DNA of 64,000 nucleotides, taken from the NCBI RefSeq assembly GCF_028858725.1, contig NC_084761.1, positions 19,808,501 to 19,872,500 of the forward strand. The letters run 5' to 3'. Shown piece after piece: positions 48,733-59,065 of the stretch. Source of the DNA: Colius striatus. Taxonomy: Eukaryota > Chordata > Aves > Coliiformes > Coliidae. Below the pieces are notes generated by a model that was given only the letters and a program-made list of their open reading frames with translations, was not told the origin of the DNA and did no database searches. The position numbers and the translations under genes were made by a program. Position 1 is the first letter of the stretch; the number at the start of each line of letters is the position of its first letter.

Positions 48733-51492
48733 TCCCTTTGCTGGCCATCCCAGGAGCAGTGAGTGGGGCATAAAGGCAGCCTCTCCACCACCCTTGAGCG
48801 CCGGTGCTGGAAATGGTGACTCCTTGCTGCACAGCAGGGAAAAATCTGCAAGGGAGACAGACAAGTAAAGCATGACTTCATCAGTGAGGAGAGGGGAGTC
48901 CAAGGGATGGCTTTCTCTCTGCACTCCACACTAAGAGAGCCAAAAACTGCACAAGTGCCATTTCCTTGCCATCCATGACTGTCAAGTTGCCACCCCAGCA
49001 ATCAGAGATCTTGCTATGCTGGGTGTCCATCGGTGGGCTAAACACATCAGGGCTGAGGTCACTGCCAAGTCCCTGGGAGGACATGGTGACTTGTCAGATC
49101 ATGAGCTTGAGCAGCTTGTTTTGAAGTTGATGAATTAATAGGAAGGGCGGCTGTGGGTGAACAAAATCCGTCCTATCACTTGGCATCTCTTCCAGCCTCC
49201 GCCAAAGGCAAGCCAAGGTCCGGGGTACCCACGGCTGCAAGGGACAGGGCTGACAACATACTCTGTGGCTGCATGGCTCCTTGGCAGCTGATGCCAGCAT
49301 TTGGTTTGGGAAGAAGGGATGGCTTTGCTGGTAACTATCGGGAAACCGAGCCTTGCAGTAATGATCACCCCAAGGACAGCATGCACAAGGAGCGGTGAGA
49401 GTCTTCTAGAGATGCTATCCATTTCAGATCAGTACTGACCAAAGCCACATGTCTGCCCCTTTGGAGAAGTCTGGCTTTCCAGCTTCCATTTCTGTTCCAA
49501 AGCAGGCCATTATACCAAAATGCCAGCCGTATTCTTTTCCATGTTTGGGTTGGCAATGCTCCAAATTTTGCATCAAGAAAATGTTGAAAGCCTTGATTTC
49601 CACTTTTTTATCCATATAAAAATAGCAGGTTTTGTAAGCTCAGAACATTCTCTGCATGTTTTCAGGATGAGCACAAAGCGCTGCTTTCCCACAGGAAACT
49701 TCCGAGCTAACTCCCCACGCAGGACATGGCAGGGAGGTTGCACTTCCACCTTCCTCTTCAGTTGCACTGAGATGATACCAGAGCCCCACACAGGGCTGTG
49801 TGGGATGACGTTCATGATGCCCCATGCAAAGAAATGTGGATCTGGAGTGGAGGAATGCAGTCTTGGAGGTGACCACTAGGTGGGAATGAAAGCAGGGCCA
49901 GAGGTGTCATGGGGCACTGAGCCCTTCAGGAGCACTGGCCCAGGAAGGGATGGGGTTTTTTAACTCTGCTTGGTGTGAGCTCATTGGAACAACACAACTT
50001 GAGGGAGTTGCAAAAAAATACACGACCAAGTTTTGACTGTCTGAAATTAAATATTCCAGTTCAGTTATCCCAGGGGAAAGGAAAACTAAATAGATGGATA
50101 TATTGGGAGAAAAAACAATCCTAAGTCACATTACTTGTCTGTTTCACAACCTGTATTTTCCACCAGAAAATTCCTTTGCCAGTAGAACTTTTCAGCAGAA
50201 GGAGAGCCCTGCATCTCCAGCGTGAGATGCCTCCAGAAGGCAGCGGCTGAGGAGGATGAAGCCTGGGTGAAGGACTGGTACCCACAGCATGGCCTGGAAC
50301 CGGGGCCCTGCTCACAGCAGCAGGAGGCTGACTGGGCACCAGCAGCCCTGACAGCAGCCTTTTCCCTGCTGAGCCTTTGCAGCTGCTGAGGGTGGGGTTG
50401 GACATACTCTTTTCTGGGGGTTCTTCCCATTTCAAAGACAAACTTGTTACTAGTGAGAATGAGAGGAGCTGGTTAGAAACCAGGCTGCCTGAAAGTGACA
50501 TCTTAGACTCACACTGCTGGGGTTTCCTGCCGCTGTAACCCCAGTCTTGGTTTCTAATATTGACTGTCCTCATTTAAATGAGGCTCCCATCCTCTCAATG
50601 GGCCTTCTGCAGGGGCTGAAATTTGCTGTGCCGTGCTCCACTGTCTCCATGATGCTTGTTCTTGGCATGGGTGAGCTAAGCACGTGAGTCTCCTGAAGGA
50701 GCCGTGGGAAGCTACAGCTGCGTGGATTTTGTGAGGTATTGAGTTCTCTTGTTTCCTCTTCAACACTGTGTCTTCTTTACAGTCAAAAGTCTGACTATCT
50801 GTTCTTGCCCTCACAGAAACCCTATTCTTCCCTTATTTTTTGCCTCCTTATTGAAACTCTTCAGTCGGGTTTCCACCACTCCACTCTCAGCAGTGACCTG
50901 AAGCCTTATTCCACATGTGTGTATCCACATGGATATCCACCTCTCATCAGCTAGTCTTCTCTCCTGAAATTAACCCCTATTTCCCCACCTCAACTGCCTA
51001 AATGACAGCAATCCTGGGAGAGGCAGCTAAACTGGCTTCTCTTCCTCTGTCCCTTGCATGGCTTGTACAACTGCCTCAGCTTCCCGTTATAATGAAGAGC
51101 AGCAACAACCAGCATGACAAACCCGAATAGGAAGAGCTACCATCACAGGACCACTGACAGTGGCTCCCAGTTGGGGCTGGTGCCTGTTTGCTATTGCATC
51201 TCGTTTCCTAAATTCCTTCTGGGTTTCCCTGTCAAGAAGCTGATGCCCTCTGGTGACTGGGTCAGAAGGATCAGACTGGCTTCCATCAGGGTAGGGCAGA
51301 GAGATTTCTCAATATTTTTTGATCAGTTGTTTTAATCTCCCAGTTTGCTGGGAAAGCTTTTAATCATACAGGATGGAATTATACAATGGGAGTGTTGGAG
51401 TAATTTAGGTTTGGCTCTAGCTTTATTAAAATCATGATGACTATTTGTGCAAGACCAGACTTCTGCATTTACTTATGGAACACCTTCCATCT

Positions 51493-51557
51493 ATCCTTTC
51501 TTCCCTCTTTCCATCTATTCATTGGTCCATCCACCCACCCATCTATCCATCCAACCA
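51493..51557. repeat. Imperfect (ATCC)n microsatellite
   Basis: Degenerate CCATCTATCC/CCATCCAACC units with several substitutions. Confidence 0.75.
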
Positions 51558-51615
51558 TTGTTTCTTCATAGTAAACACAAAGCATGAGTGCCACTGACCC
51601 AGCCCAGACTGGCAG

Positions 51616-51633
51616 TGAGTGTGTGTGTGTGTG
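51616..51633. repeat. (GT)n microsatellite
   Basis: About eight GT dinucleotides, 60 bases beyond the ATCC repeat. Confidence 0.8.
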
Positions 51634-54600
51634 ATTTGTCTTTTCAGCCCCTTTAACCTGCTCTCTCTCCTCCCTGTGCCCATCTCACAAGAAGCCCCAA
51701 GATGACGTGCCAGAGGCAGGGACTAGGACCAGTTGTCCAAATGTCCTCCACCTCTGTGATGTAATCCAAGTCCGTCATGGAGGCTTCCTCCGGCTCTTGT
51801 CAAACTTGTGACATGACCGGCTGACGCACTCCAAAGAAACCTGCTGTAGGGGACACATGACTCACAAAGGCTTGAGATTTCCAAAGCGCCTCTAGTGACA
51901 TTACCGTGAAGCATGCAACAGGCAAGATGGCATCTGGAGAGAGAAAGGTCAACCTCCCAAGTTAAAAGCACTGCCCTGTCATGAGCCACAGGTGAAAAGT
52001 GTGCTAAAGGAGGCTTGGTTTTTAACTCCTGTGGTAAGGGTAATTCCAGGTTTGGCAACAGTGGGCACACCACAGACGCCAAAAAGTTTTCTCACTTGAG
52101 AAGTGATAAGGTGATACATGGCCTAGGTTACTGCGACTCTTCCAGTTCTGATCTCTTTGCAACTTTACGGCTGGCTGCTGCTTTTGGAGAGATTTCTCTT
52201 CTAATGCCCTCTTTCAAAAAGTCAGATACATGGAGGGAAATGCTAAAATCAGTAACATTTGCACAAAGGGATAACATTACGGAGAGCTTACAGGAGGCCT
52301 TACTTCAGAATAGCACTGTCCTTCCACAGAGCGCCAAGGGAGGAGTTGTTGGCATTGCTTTCTAGGTCAGACAGCCCCAGGCTTGAAAGCAAGCAGCACC
52401 TGTCCTTTGCCCAAATCCCAAGAGGCTGGAATGGGCTTTAGATAAAATTGTGGCAAAAACTTGTGGGTGAGAACTTCACAGCAGGGTTACTGACAGGGCA
52501 AGTCTGGGATGGGGCAAGTTTTCAAATGACAGGGAGAATTCAAATGAAGCACCACTGCACCTGATGAGAGATGAGGTTGCCCAGTCCCCACAGAGAGCTG
52601 CCAGCAGAAGTGTCCCAGGCAGAAGATCTGCAGAGGGCTGTGTCAGAGGCCCATGAATTTGTGAAGACACACATAGATGGCTGCATATCAGATCGGTCTC
52701 TTCAGTACCAGTGTCTAGTCCCTGTCTCTGCCTGTTTCATGTATCTACCCTGCCGTGCCACTGTTTGACACAGGCAGGGGAGACCTGCCCTGGTAGGAGT
52801 CTGTAATCCTTGTGCGGGAGGCGAAGCTGTTCAGTAAGGAAGGCTTAGGCAGGGCCACCTCGAAGGCATGCTGCAGGCACTCTCACCAGCGGAGAGTTAC
52901 AGCCAAAGGTGACTCTGGCAGTGGGTGGTACGGGCAAGGAAGGGCTGCACCAGAGGGATGGAGGTGGTGCCAGCAGAAACCGTGGAAAGAATGAGGGAGG
53001 TTCACTCTCTGAGACAAATTATTTGGGGTGTGTCACCAGGACCCGGCCGCTTGGTTGCTGGACTGGCAGTCTACATCCAGCCAGCACAAGCTGTTGAGGT
53101 GGCAGGCTGGTATGTGGCCTCAAGCTTTTCAGTTGCTCAATCATGTGCAGGAGTGAGAAAAACACAGGGTCTGGAAGGGATGTTATGGGCTGGGAGTAAG
53201 ATGAGAAACAGGATAGGTGGAGAAAGCCCAAGCCAAATCAAGACAGTCAGCTAAAAGTTAGGACAGAGAGAAAAGAGCAAACAAATCCTGCACAGGCCTG
53301 AGAGGGGATGATTCCGCTCAGATTTGCCTGACCCAAGTGGCTAAAGGCATGAAGAACCCTAGGCTGCTACTGTTAACTGCAGTATAAAAAGTTCTGCAAA
53401 TGTAGCAATGGGCAAGTGGACCACAGTACTGCAGCAGAGAGATGCATCTTTGGCTTCCGTGGCTGCTCAGGTGCAGAGGGGCTGGCAGCCAGCAGGGATG
53501 GGATAGGGTCTGAAGCCTTTTGAACAGTGGACCTCAGACACATCGGGTCATCATTTACAAAAGGTGGGGTGAGAGAACGGGGCTGCCTTTTTTGATGCTC
53601 CTGCCAAGTGGAGCAGAGGAGGGGGAAGGACAGAGTGTGGGAGATGGAGCAGAAACGTGGCTGGGCTGCGTGTGCCTCTGGGCTCAGTCTCTCTGAGAAG
53701 TCCAGGAAAAGTTTCTGGAGAATGAACAGGGACTGGCCAGAGCAGTTCACGCACAGGCAAGGATGCCTGAGGGGGAAATAAAGGTGCGTCACCAAGTATC
53801 CTAACTGGGTCACAACAAGAATGGAAGGAGGCTCCAAGAATCAATTTTTGCCCCTTCTTCCCACTGCCAAAGGCTGCAATAACAATGAGGCTGTGGCTGG
53901 GGTTGCCATTAGCTGTCACCAGTTACCTGGCAGAACAGGTTCCTGTGTGACAGCTGGATTACAGGAGGAGAGAGGAAGTGAAAAGCAGCTAATAAGGGCC
54001 CTGTGATGCAGAGTTAACCCAGTTAACTGGGAATGACCAATGATTTCCTTCTAACCATGCTGAAGGGAGAAACAAAAGCCCAGGCAAACCAGGGAAGAAT
54101 TTTTATGGACTAGACTTATTTTAAACATTGACTGACCCACACTGAGGGCTGGATAAGGACTGATCTGTAGCACTGCCAAAAATTAAACTTAAGGTTATTT
54201 CAAGAAGATGGCAGAAGGTAGCTACAGGCTATCTACACAGACCCAGCACATCGAGCATAATCCCTACAGGATAACCCAGTAGCTGAAAAAGATGGGCAAG
54301 ATACCCCAAGGTCAGATCAACACAAGCTGTTTTGTGACAGACCTCAAGTTAAAACAGCAAGAGCCAGCTTGCCTACGGCCAAGAGGAGGTCCCTTTTACC
54401 CCCATGTTGCCATATTTGATCAGGAAGATTGTTCAATGCTGCTCAGTGAAGCTTTCCTCCTGAGAAGATGTGATGTGCAAAGCATCGTGTACTTTGGCTG
54501 AGCAGGCCTGGGTCATGATTGCCCTCAGCCTACTTGCAGGCCCCTGGCAGGCAGAAATGCTATTGTGACTGCAGCGTTCAGAAGCTGGTGGTGTATCTGC

Positions 54601-56307
54601 CAGAGAAAGACCACGAGAGCAGAGTGTTCTAGAAGGTCTGTAGCAAATGCAGCAGACTGAGCAGCACAGCAAGAAACTCCATCCCAGGCTGTAGTCTTGC
54701 CACCAGAGCTCATGTGCAGTGGCCTGGAGCATCTGGGCTCTCCTGCTGTGCAGCTGCTGGGGCCATCTATCGTGTGTATTGTCATCTGCTCAGATCACGC
54801 CTTTGTTTTGCTCCTCCTCACCTCAGGCACTCCCCCTCGGGGAGAGATGTGCAATGTGCAATGGCAGATTCTGGGCAGAGCTATTTGGTCACACCTCAGG
54901 TCTGCCTGACCACACCTTTGCTGTGGTTGGTGCTTGTCAGAGGAAAGGTAGCAGGGAAAGTAAGTCCAAGTCAGGAAGTGAGTATCAAGCTGGGAAACAG
55001 GCAGCGCTAACATTTCACATGAATCATTTCCAAAGACAGGGCTACAGGCCACATGGCCAGGGAACTCCGGCAAGACTTTCCCACCTTTGCCTCCCAGCCG
55101 TGACTACAGGGACCCTCCTCACAGCGGCTCTCCAGACAGCAGACCAACAGCAACACTCCCAAGGACTATTGCTGGTCCAAGGACTTGTCACAACCAGCCT
55201 CCTCCTTCTGGAATGCTGTGTGTGGGCATGAGCCAACTCACAGGCTCCCTTTCATGGCAGGACACAGGCAGGCACTACTCTACAGGATAATGCAAGGCAG
55301 ATTTAAGCCTTGCCACCTGAAAAATTTTAAGCCCTGCTCATCTGAAAACTGTGACTGGTGAACATATGGCAGAAAAGCAAGGAAAGTCACGTTTGAGAAT
55401 AAGATTTCCCTTTTCATTTTCTTGATCTGAAGAGCACCTAATACAGGAGGGCACTTTAAGGGGAAAGAGTCAGTCTATTCCTCTACGAGGGCCTCTAGCT
55501 GACTGAGAGCTTCTGAAATAGCACCCTCACTTTGTGATGTCTCAGGTGCCATTGCTTTTCCTTACAAAGATCCTGTTGCATAAGTCAAGCAATTGCAGGT
55601 CTCACACCCATGAACACGAGGCCACGCAGGCCGGGGCCGCTCACACAGGCCTCTGGCCAAGGCTGGGAAGGACGTAAAGGTGGTGCTTTTCCTCGCATCT
55701 TCTGGAAGCCTGAGAAGTGATGGGATTAACGGGGATGAGGCAGATGCTGCAAGTGGGGTGCAACTAAGCCCAGCAGGCTATTGTATCATTATTTTAGGCC
55801 AACAAGGTATCTACATTAAGCCCAAACTCAAAAGTCTTCACCTGCTCACGGCTGTATGATAGACACTATGGCAGACACACTATGGAGAGGACACAAGAGC
55901 TGGTACTGGCTCGGAGGGAGCTTTCTTCCTGGAGCAACCCTCATACCCTGGGCTGCCCTGTGCTACTGTGTTCAGCTGCAGAGACCCATCAATTTGTGCT
56001 GCTTCCTTTCTACTGTAATCCAAGGTACACCCAGCACAACTTTCCTGAGGCCATGGATGAGCCAAGATCCATCCTGCTGTCAGGCAGTACATGTTGGACA
56101 AGCTGCTCTAGGAGCTGCACTCCTTCTTCCTTTAAGTCTTCCTCTGAAACAGCTACATTCCCTGGAACTGAGGTGCACTGGTATGTATTATTGCAATACT
56201 ATGGTTCCTATCAACAAAAATAACTGCTGGGGCTTCGGACATCCTGCTGAGCCAAGCCATGCCAAGTCTCACTGCAGTCAAACCACACAGACACTTGGTC
56301 TAGAACT

Positions 56308-56313
56308 TTTATT
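56308..56313 (-). terminator. EREG: EREG polyadenylation signal AATAAA
   Basis: A canonical AATAAA on the minus strand about 325 bases past the stop codon. An upstream ATTAAA at 56458-56453 could be an alternative. Cleavage is expected near 56290. Confidence 0.6.
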
Positions 56314-56536
56314 TCAAGGAGCATAATTGTTTTGAGCATATTCACAAGAATAAATATAAAATTACTCTTCAGAGTAAGAAGACGAGTTTTTATAAAAATA
56401 TATCTCTATCCCACAGAACCACTTAGGTGAGGTTCTCGTTAGGAAATATTATTTAATAAAAAAATAAAACACTGAAAATAAAATGCTTGACCTATACTGA
56501 TTGGATCACCAAACAATTGAAATCTTTTAAAGGATA

Positions 56537-56575
56537 TAAATATGGTAAATATTATTAATAAAATAACATTTAAAT
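56537..56575 (-). promoter_or_regulatory. EREG: AU-rich element in EREG 3' UTR
   Basis: Three ATTTA pentamers within 39 bases on the minus strand, in a nearly pure A/T stretch 60-100 bases after the stop codon. This is typical of mRNA-destabilising elements in immediate-early growth-factor transcripts. Function is inferred. Confidence 0.55.
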
Positions 56576-56635
56576 AGATGGGAAGCCACTGAGTCCTTCC
56601 AGGTGAGTGGACACTGTAAGCAGCCACCGTTTCTT

Positions 56636-56696
56636 CTACACGGCACCAACTTCCTTGTATTCTCTGGCATTTGTTTCTCTCTTCTTCCTTCGGTAC
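56636..56696 (-). other. EREG: EREG coding exon 5 (cytoplasmic tail)
   Basis: Acceptor TACTTCCAG, then 61 bases encoding a strongly basic tail that starts RYRRKKRE and ends EYKEVGAV, followed by TAG at 56638-56636. YKEV aligns with the YERV sorting signal of mammalian epiregulin. Confidence 0.92.
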
Positions 56697-59065
56697 CTGG
56701 AAGTAGAGAAGTGTGAGTTCTGGGAAGCCTGTTGTTCCAGATGACATTTTGAGGAGTGAAAGGCAGGGGGTGGAGTGTGTGTGTGGATGTATGTGTGTGT
56801 GGATGTGTGTGAAGGCAGGAAGGCAGGAAAAAAAAAGCTGTATGACCTCCTCGCATTTGTTTTAAACCTCCAGCAGCTAGGCTCTGTCTGTGCTCATTTC
56901 CAGGACGGAGAAAGCCTGCATGCAGCTCTTCACTGAAGATTTCACACCTGCATTAGAGTCTTGCTGGTGGTACTAGGTCTGTCTTTGAGAAATCCTGGTG
57001 GATCCTTCCCTGCCATAGAACTGAGCAGCCTAACCAGCTAGGCTGTCTTTGTTTGAGACGATGTGCTGTTGAGCCTTCAGGTGGGGAAGAGGAATTGCAG
57101 CTGTGACCATCTACCTATCAGGTCTGTGAAGCTGAGCTCTCCTCTGCCTGCTGTTGCACCTTCTTGACTCTGGCAGCTACTTAGAATGAGTAATTAGCCT
57201 GAAAAGGGAATCCTACTGCTTGTGGATCTGTTGATGGAGATGACTACTGTCCTCCTGGTAAAACTGACAAGGAAACGCTCCTGATATCAGTCACACAGCT
57301 TATAAACAATTAGCTACTATTAACCTAATTCCTGATGACTGGGCAAACGGCAGTACCAAGAAAAGGAACTACAATTCTCCTATTCTCTGTCTGCTCTCTC
57401 CTTTGCCTGAACACACCCTCTAAGACAGATGTGAACTAACCTATGCTGTCTTCTATCAGGGTTAAAAGGCACCTGAGGGTAGTGGTGCCTGGCCTGCAAT
57501 GGGAGTTATGCTTTGCAGTCAGCGTGCTGCTTTTTCTGAACGCTTCCCTAAGCACAGGCTAGCAGGTCTGCATATCAGACTATCTCCATGCAGACAAGTA
57601 AGTGTATGCTGCTATCTGGAGGTACTCAGCAGACATGTTGCTACACATACAGCTGACCTGCCTTCCTGAGACACAAGGAATGTCTTTCTTACCTTCTGCA
57701 GATGTAGTAGCTTGCAATGCAGATGGCGGCGAGGAAAAGCAGAACTATGATAACTGTCAGTGCCACATACTCCTTACTGAGGGGTTGTCTGACAAGTTCT
57801 GAGTGCACACATCGGACACCGGAGAAGCCTACATCACACCTGAGGAGAGGAGATGCAGAATTAGAGACATGGCCATGGGGTTACACTTTAGCAGTCCACA
57901 AAGCATGCTACACTGCTTCCTCAGGGACAAACAATTAGAACTAATGTAATTCAAGCCCATGTGGTCCTACAAATGGTTGTAAATTCAAGTAAATGAGGAA
58001 TACCCTTAAAAATGCCTAGAGCACCTTTCTTTTGTAGGCTGAATGATGAAAGGAGAGACAGTTTTGCTTGCCTGAGTTCTGGATCTCACAGTACTGTAAA
58101 TACAGATTAATGGGGAAGCACATCAGAATGAGTGTCCCAAGTTTAAGCTGAGTTGGTGAGTAATTTATTTCAGGTGTCTAAGACTCTCACCCAGGTTTCA
58201 CCAGAGCCCTGGGTGAAACCTTGCTTAAATGCAGCTGAGGTGTGTTCTAAATATACTGCTCCTCTTGAGTTCTTGCGAGCATTTAAATACTTTGCTGGAT
58301 TGGTATTCCAGCTAAGTGCCAACAGCAGTGAGAAGAAAAGCCACACATGGTTCATCTCAAAGGGCATGTCTGGGAGGTCCAGAGGACACCCTACACTCTG
58401 TCCATACCTGCAGTAGTGCTCATCCAAGTCCACTATGTACACACACTGTCCGTGGAAGCAGTAATCCTTCATTTCAGGCTTGCATTTCGTTATCCCAACT
58501 TGAGCCACACGTGGACTGTCCTCTGTCTGGACTGCAAGGAGATTTTGTTAGCATTTTGTTAGCATACCATTAGCCTTATTTTCCCCTTCTATTTCCCAAG
58601 CAATGTGAAAGGTTTACAAGTGCAACTAGCAGTCTTGCTACCAATAGATGTCCAATGCAGAAGGCACTAAAGCAGGCAAGCCTTCTGAAAGGATTTTCCA
58701 GAGCTTATTGATTTTTCCTTCAGGAGTTCTACACAAGCTATTTCTGCTTTTACAGCATATTTCTCACCCCAGACAGAGCTCTTCTGCCAAAAAAGCGATA
58801 TTAAAGGAAATGAGGGCAGAAAAAGGGCTCTTGTTCAACACCACTGAGCATTTAGCAGGATGTTGGCAATGCTGCTCAACAGAGAAATTACTTCCAAGGG
58901 CACCTCAGTGAGGCCACCAGCCCAAGGAAGATGGGAACCAAAGGCCTGTTATTGACAGAGAGAGCTGTGTGGTGCACTTACTCAGGGCTGTTGTGCAATT
59001 CTCCATTTCACCAGGCCCACATAATGGGATCACTGTTGTGCCCAGAACTGCTTGCAATAGGTAAC
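56636..59065 (-). CDS. EREG: Epiregulin precursor, coding exons 2-5 (first exon not placed)
   Basis: EGF-family ligand that in vertebrates activates EGFR and ErbB4 after shedding from a type I membrane precursor. Exons 59065-58982, 58531-58408, 57839-57693 and 56696-56636 join in one frame (phases 1,1,2,2) with GT-AG introns, giving 137 residues up to TAG. Counting from the first complete residue of exon 2: signal/propeptide YLLQAVLGTTVIP; sequon N22-C-T; TEDSPRVAQVGITK; EGF module C44, C52, C57, C68, C70, C79 (spacing 7-4-10-1-8); QPLSKEYVALTV leading into a transmembrane helix about 94-116; basic tail with YKEV at 131-134. The LLQAVL, VAQV.ITKC and QPLSKEYVALTVI segments are epiregulin hallmarks. 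The tail is shorter than in mammals. AREG lies about 17 kb downstream on the same strand. The 5' exon encoding the initiating methionine is missing or unrecognised. Confidence 0.94.
56772..56812. repeat. (GT)n/(GTGGAT)n microsatellite in EREG intron 4
   Basis: GT runs interrupted by GGATGT and ATGT, lying in the intron just upstream of the last EREG exon. Confidence 0.8.
57693..57839 (-). other. EREG: EREG coding exon 4 (end of EGF, transmembrane helix)
   Basis: A 147-base exon with acceptor TCTCCTCAG and donor GTAAGA. It encodes CDVGFSGVRC closing the EGF module, then VHSEL, where Leu sits five residues after the last cysteine as in high-affinity EGF ligands. The juxtamembrane LVRQPLSKEY and a helix rich in Val/Ile/Leu/Ala follow, ending YYICRR. 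Confidence 0.95.
58408..58531 (-). other. EREG: EREG coding exon 3 (first half of EGF)
   Basis: A 124-base exon with acceptor CTCCTTGCAG and donor GTATGG. It encodes the end of the propeptide (QTEDSPRVAQVGI), where the mature ligand begins by analogy with mammals, and EGF cysteines 1-4 with YCFHGQC and the HYC turn. The intron between cysteines 4 and 5 matches that of AREG. Confidence 0.95.
58982..59065 (-). other. EREG: EREG coding exon 2 (signal end and propeptide)
   Basis: An 84-base exon with acceptor TCTCTTCCAG and donor GTAAGT. It encodes YLLQAVLGTTVIPLCGPGE and an N-glycosylation sequon N-C-T. The hydrophobic YLLQAVLG is the second half of a signal sequence whose start lies in an upstream exon. 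The acceptor phase requires that exon to end one base into a codon. Confidence 0.92.

Larger units (their letters stand above)
39560..56289. other. Spacer between AREG promoter and EREG 3' end
   Basis: About 16.7 kb without a recognised exon, apart from microsatellites and a 47-base CR1 remnant. Overlapping open frames at 41.2-42.7 kb reflect locally higher GC. The spacer would hold the distal regulatory DNA of AREG and any elements shared with EREG. No specific enhancer can be named from sequence alone. Confidence 0.55.
56290..56635 (-). other. EREG: EREG 3' UTR
   Basis: About 345 bases of AT-rich sequence between the EREG stop and an AATAAA signal. The minus strand holds ATTTA pentamers at 56575-56571, 56550-56546, 56541-56537 and 56355-56351. 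No open frame of interest. The 3' end is inferred from the polyadenylation signal. Confidence 0.65.

Noticed and set aside
58170-58508. 112-codon frame as a single-exon gene
   Set aside because: It is EREG exon 3 read through its donor site into intron 3; the true product splices at 58408.
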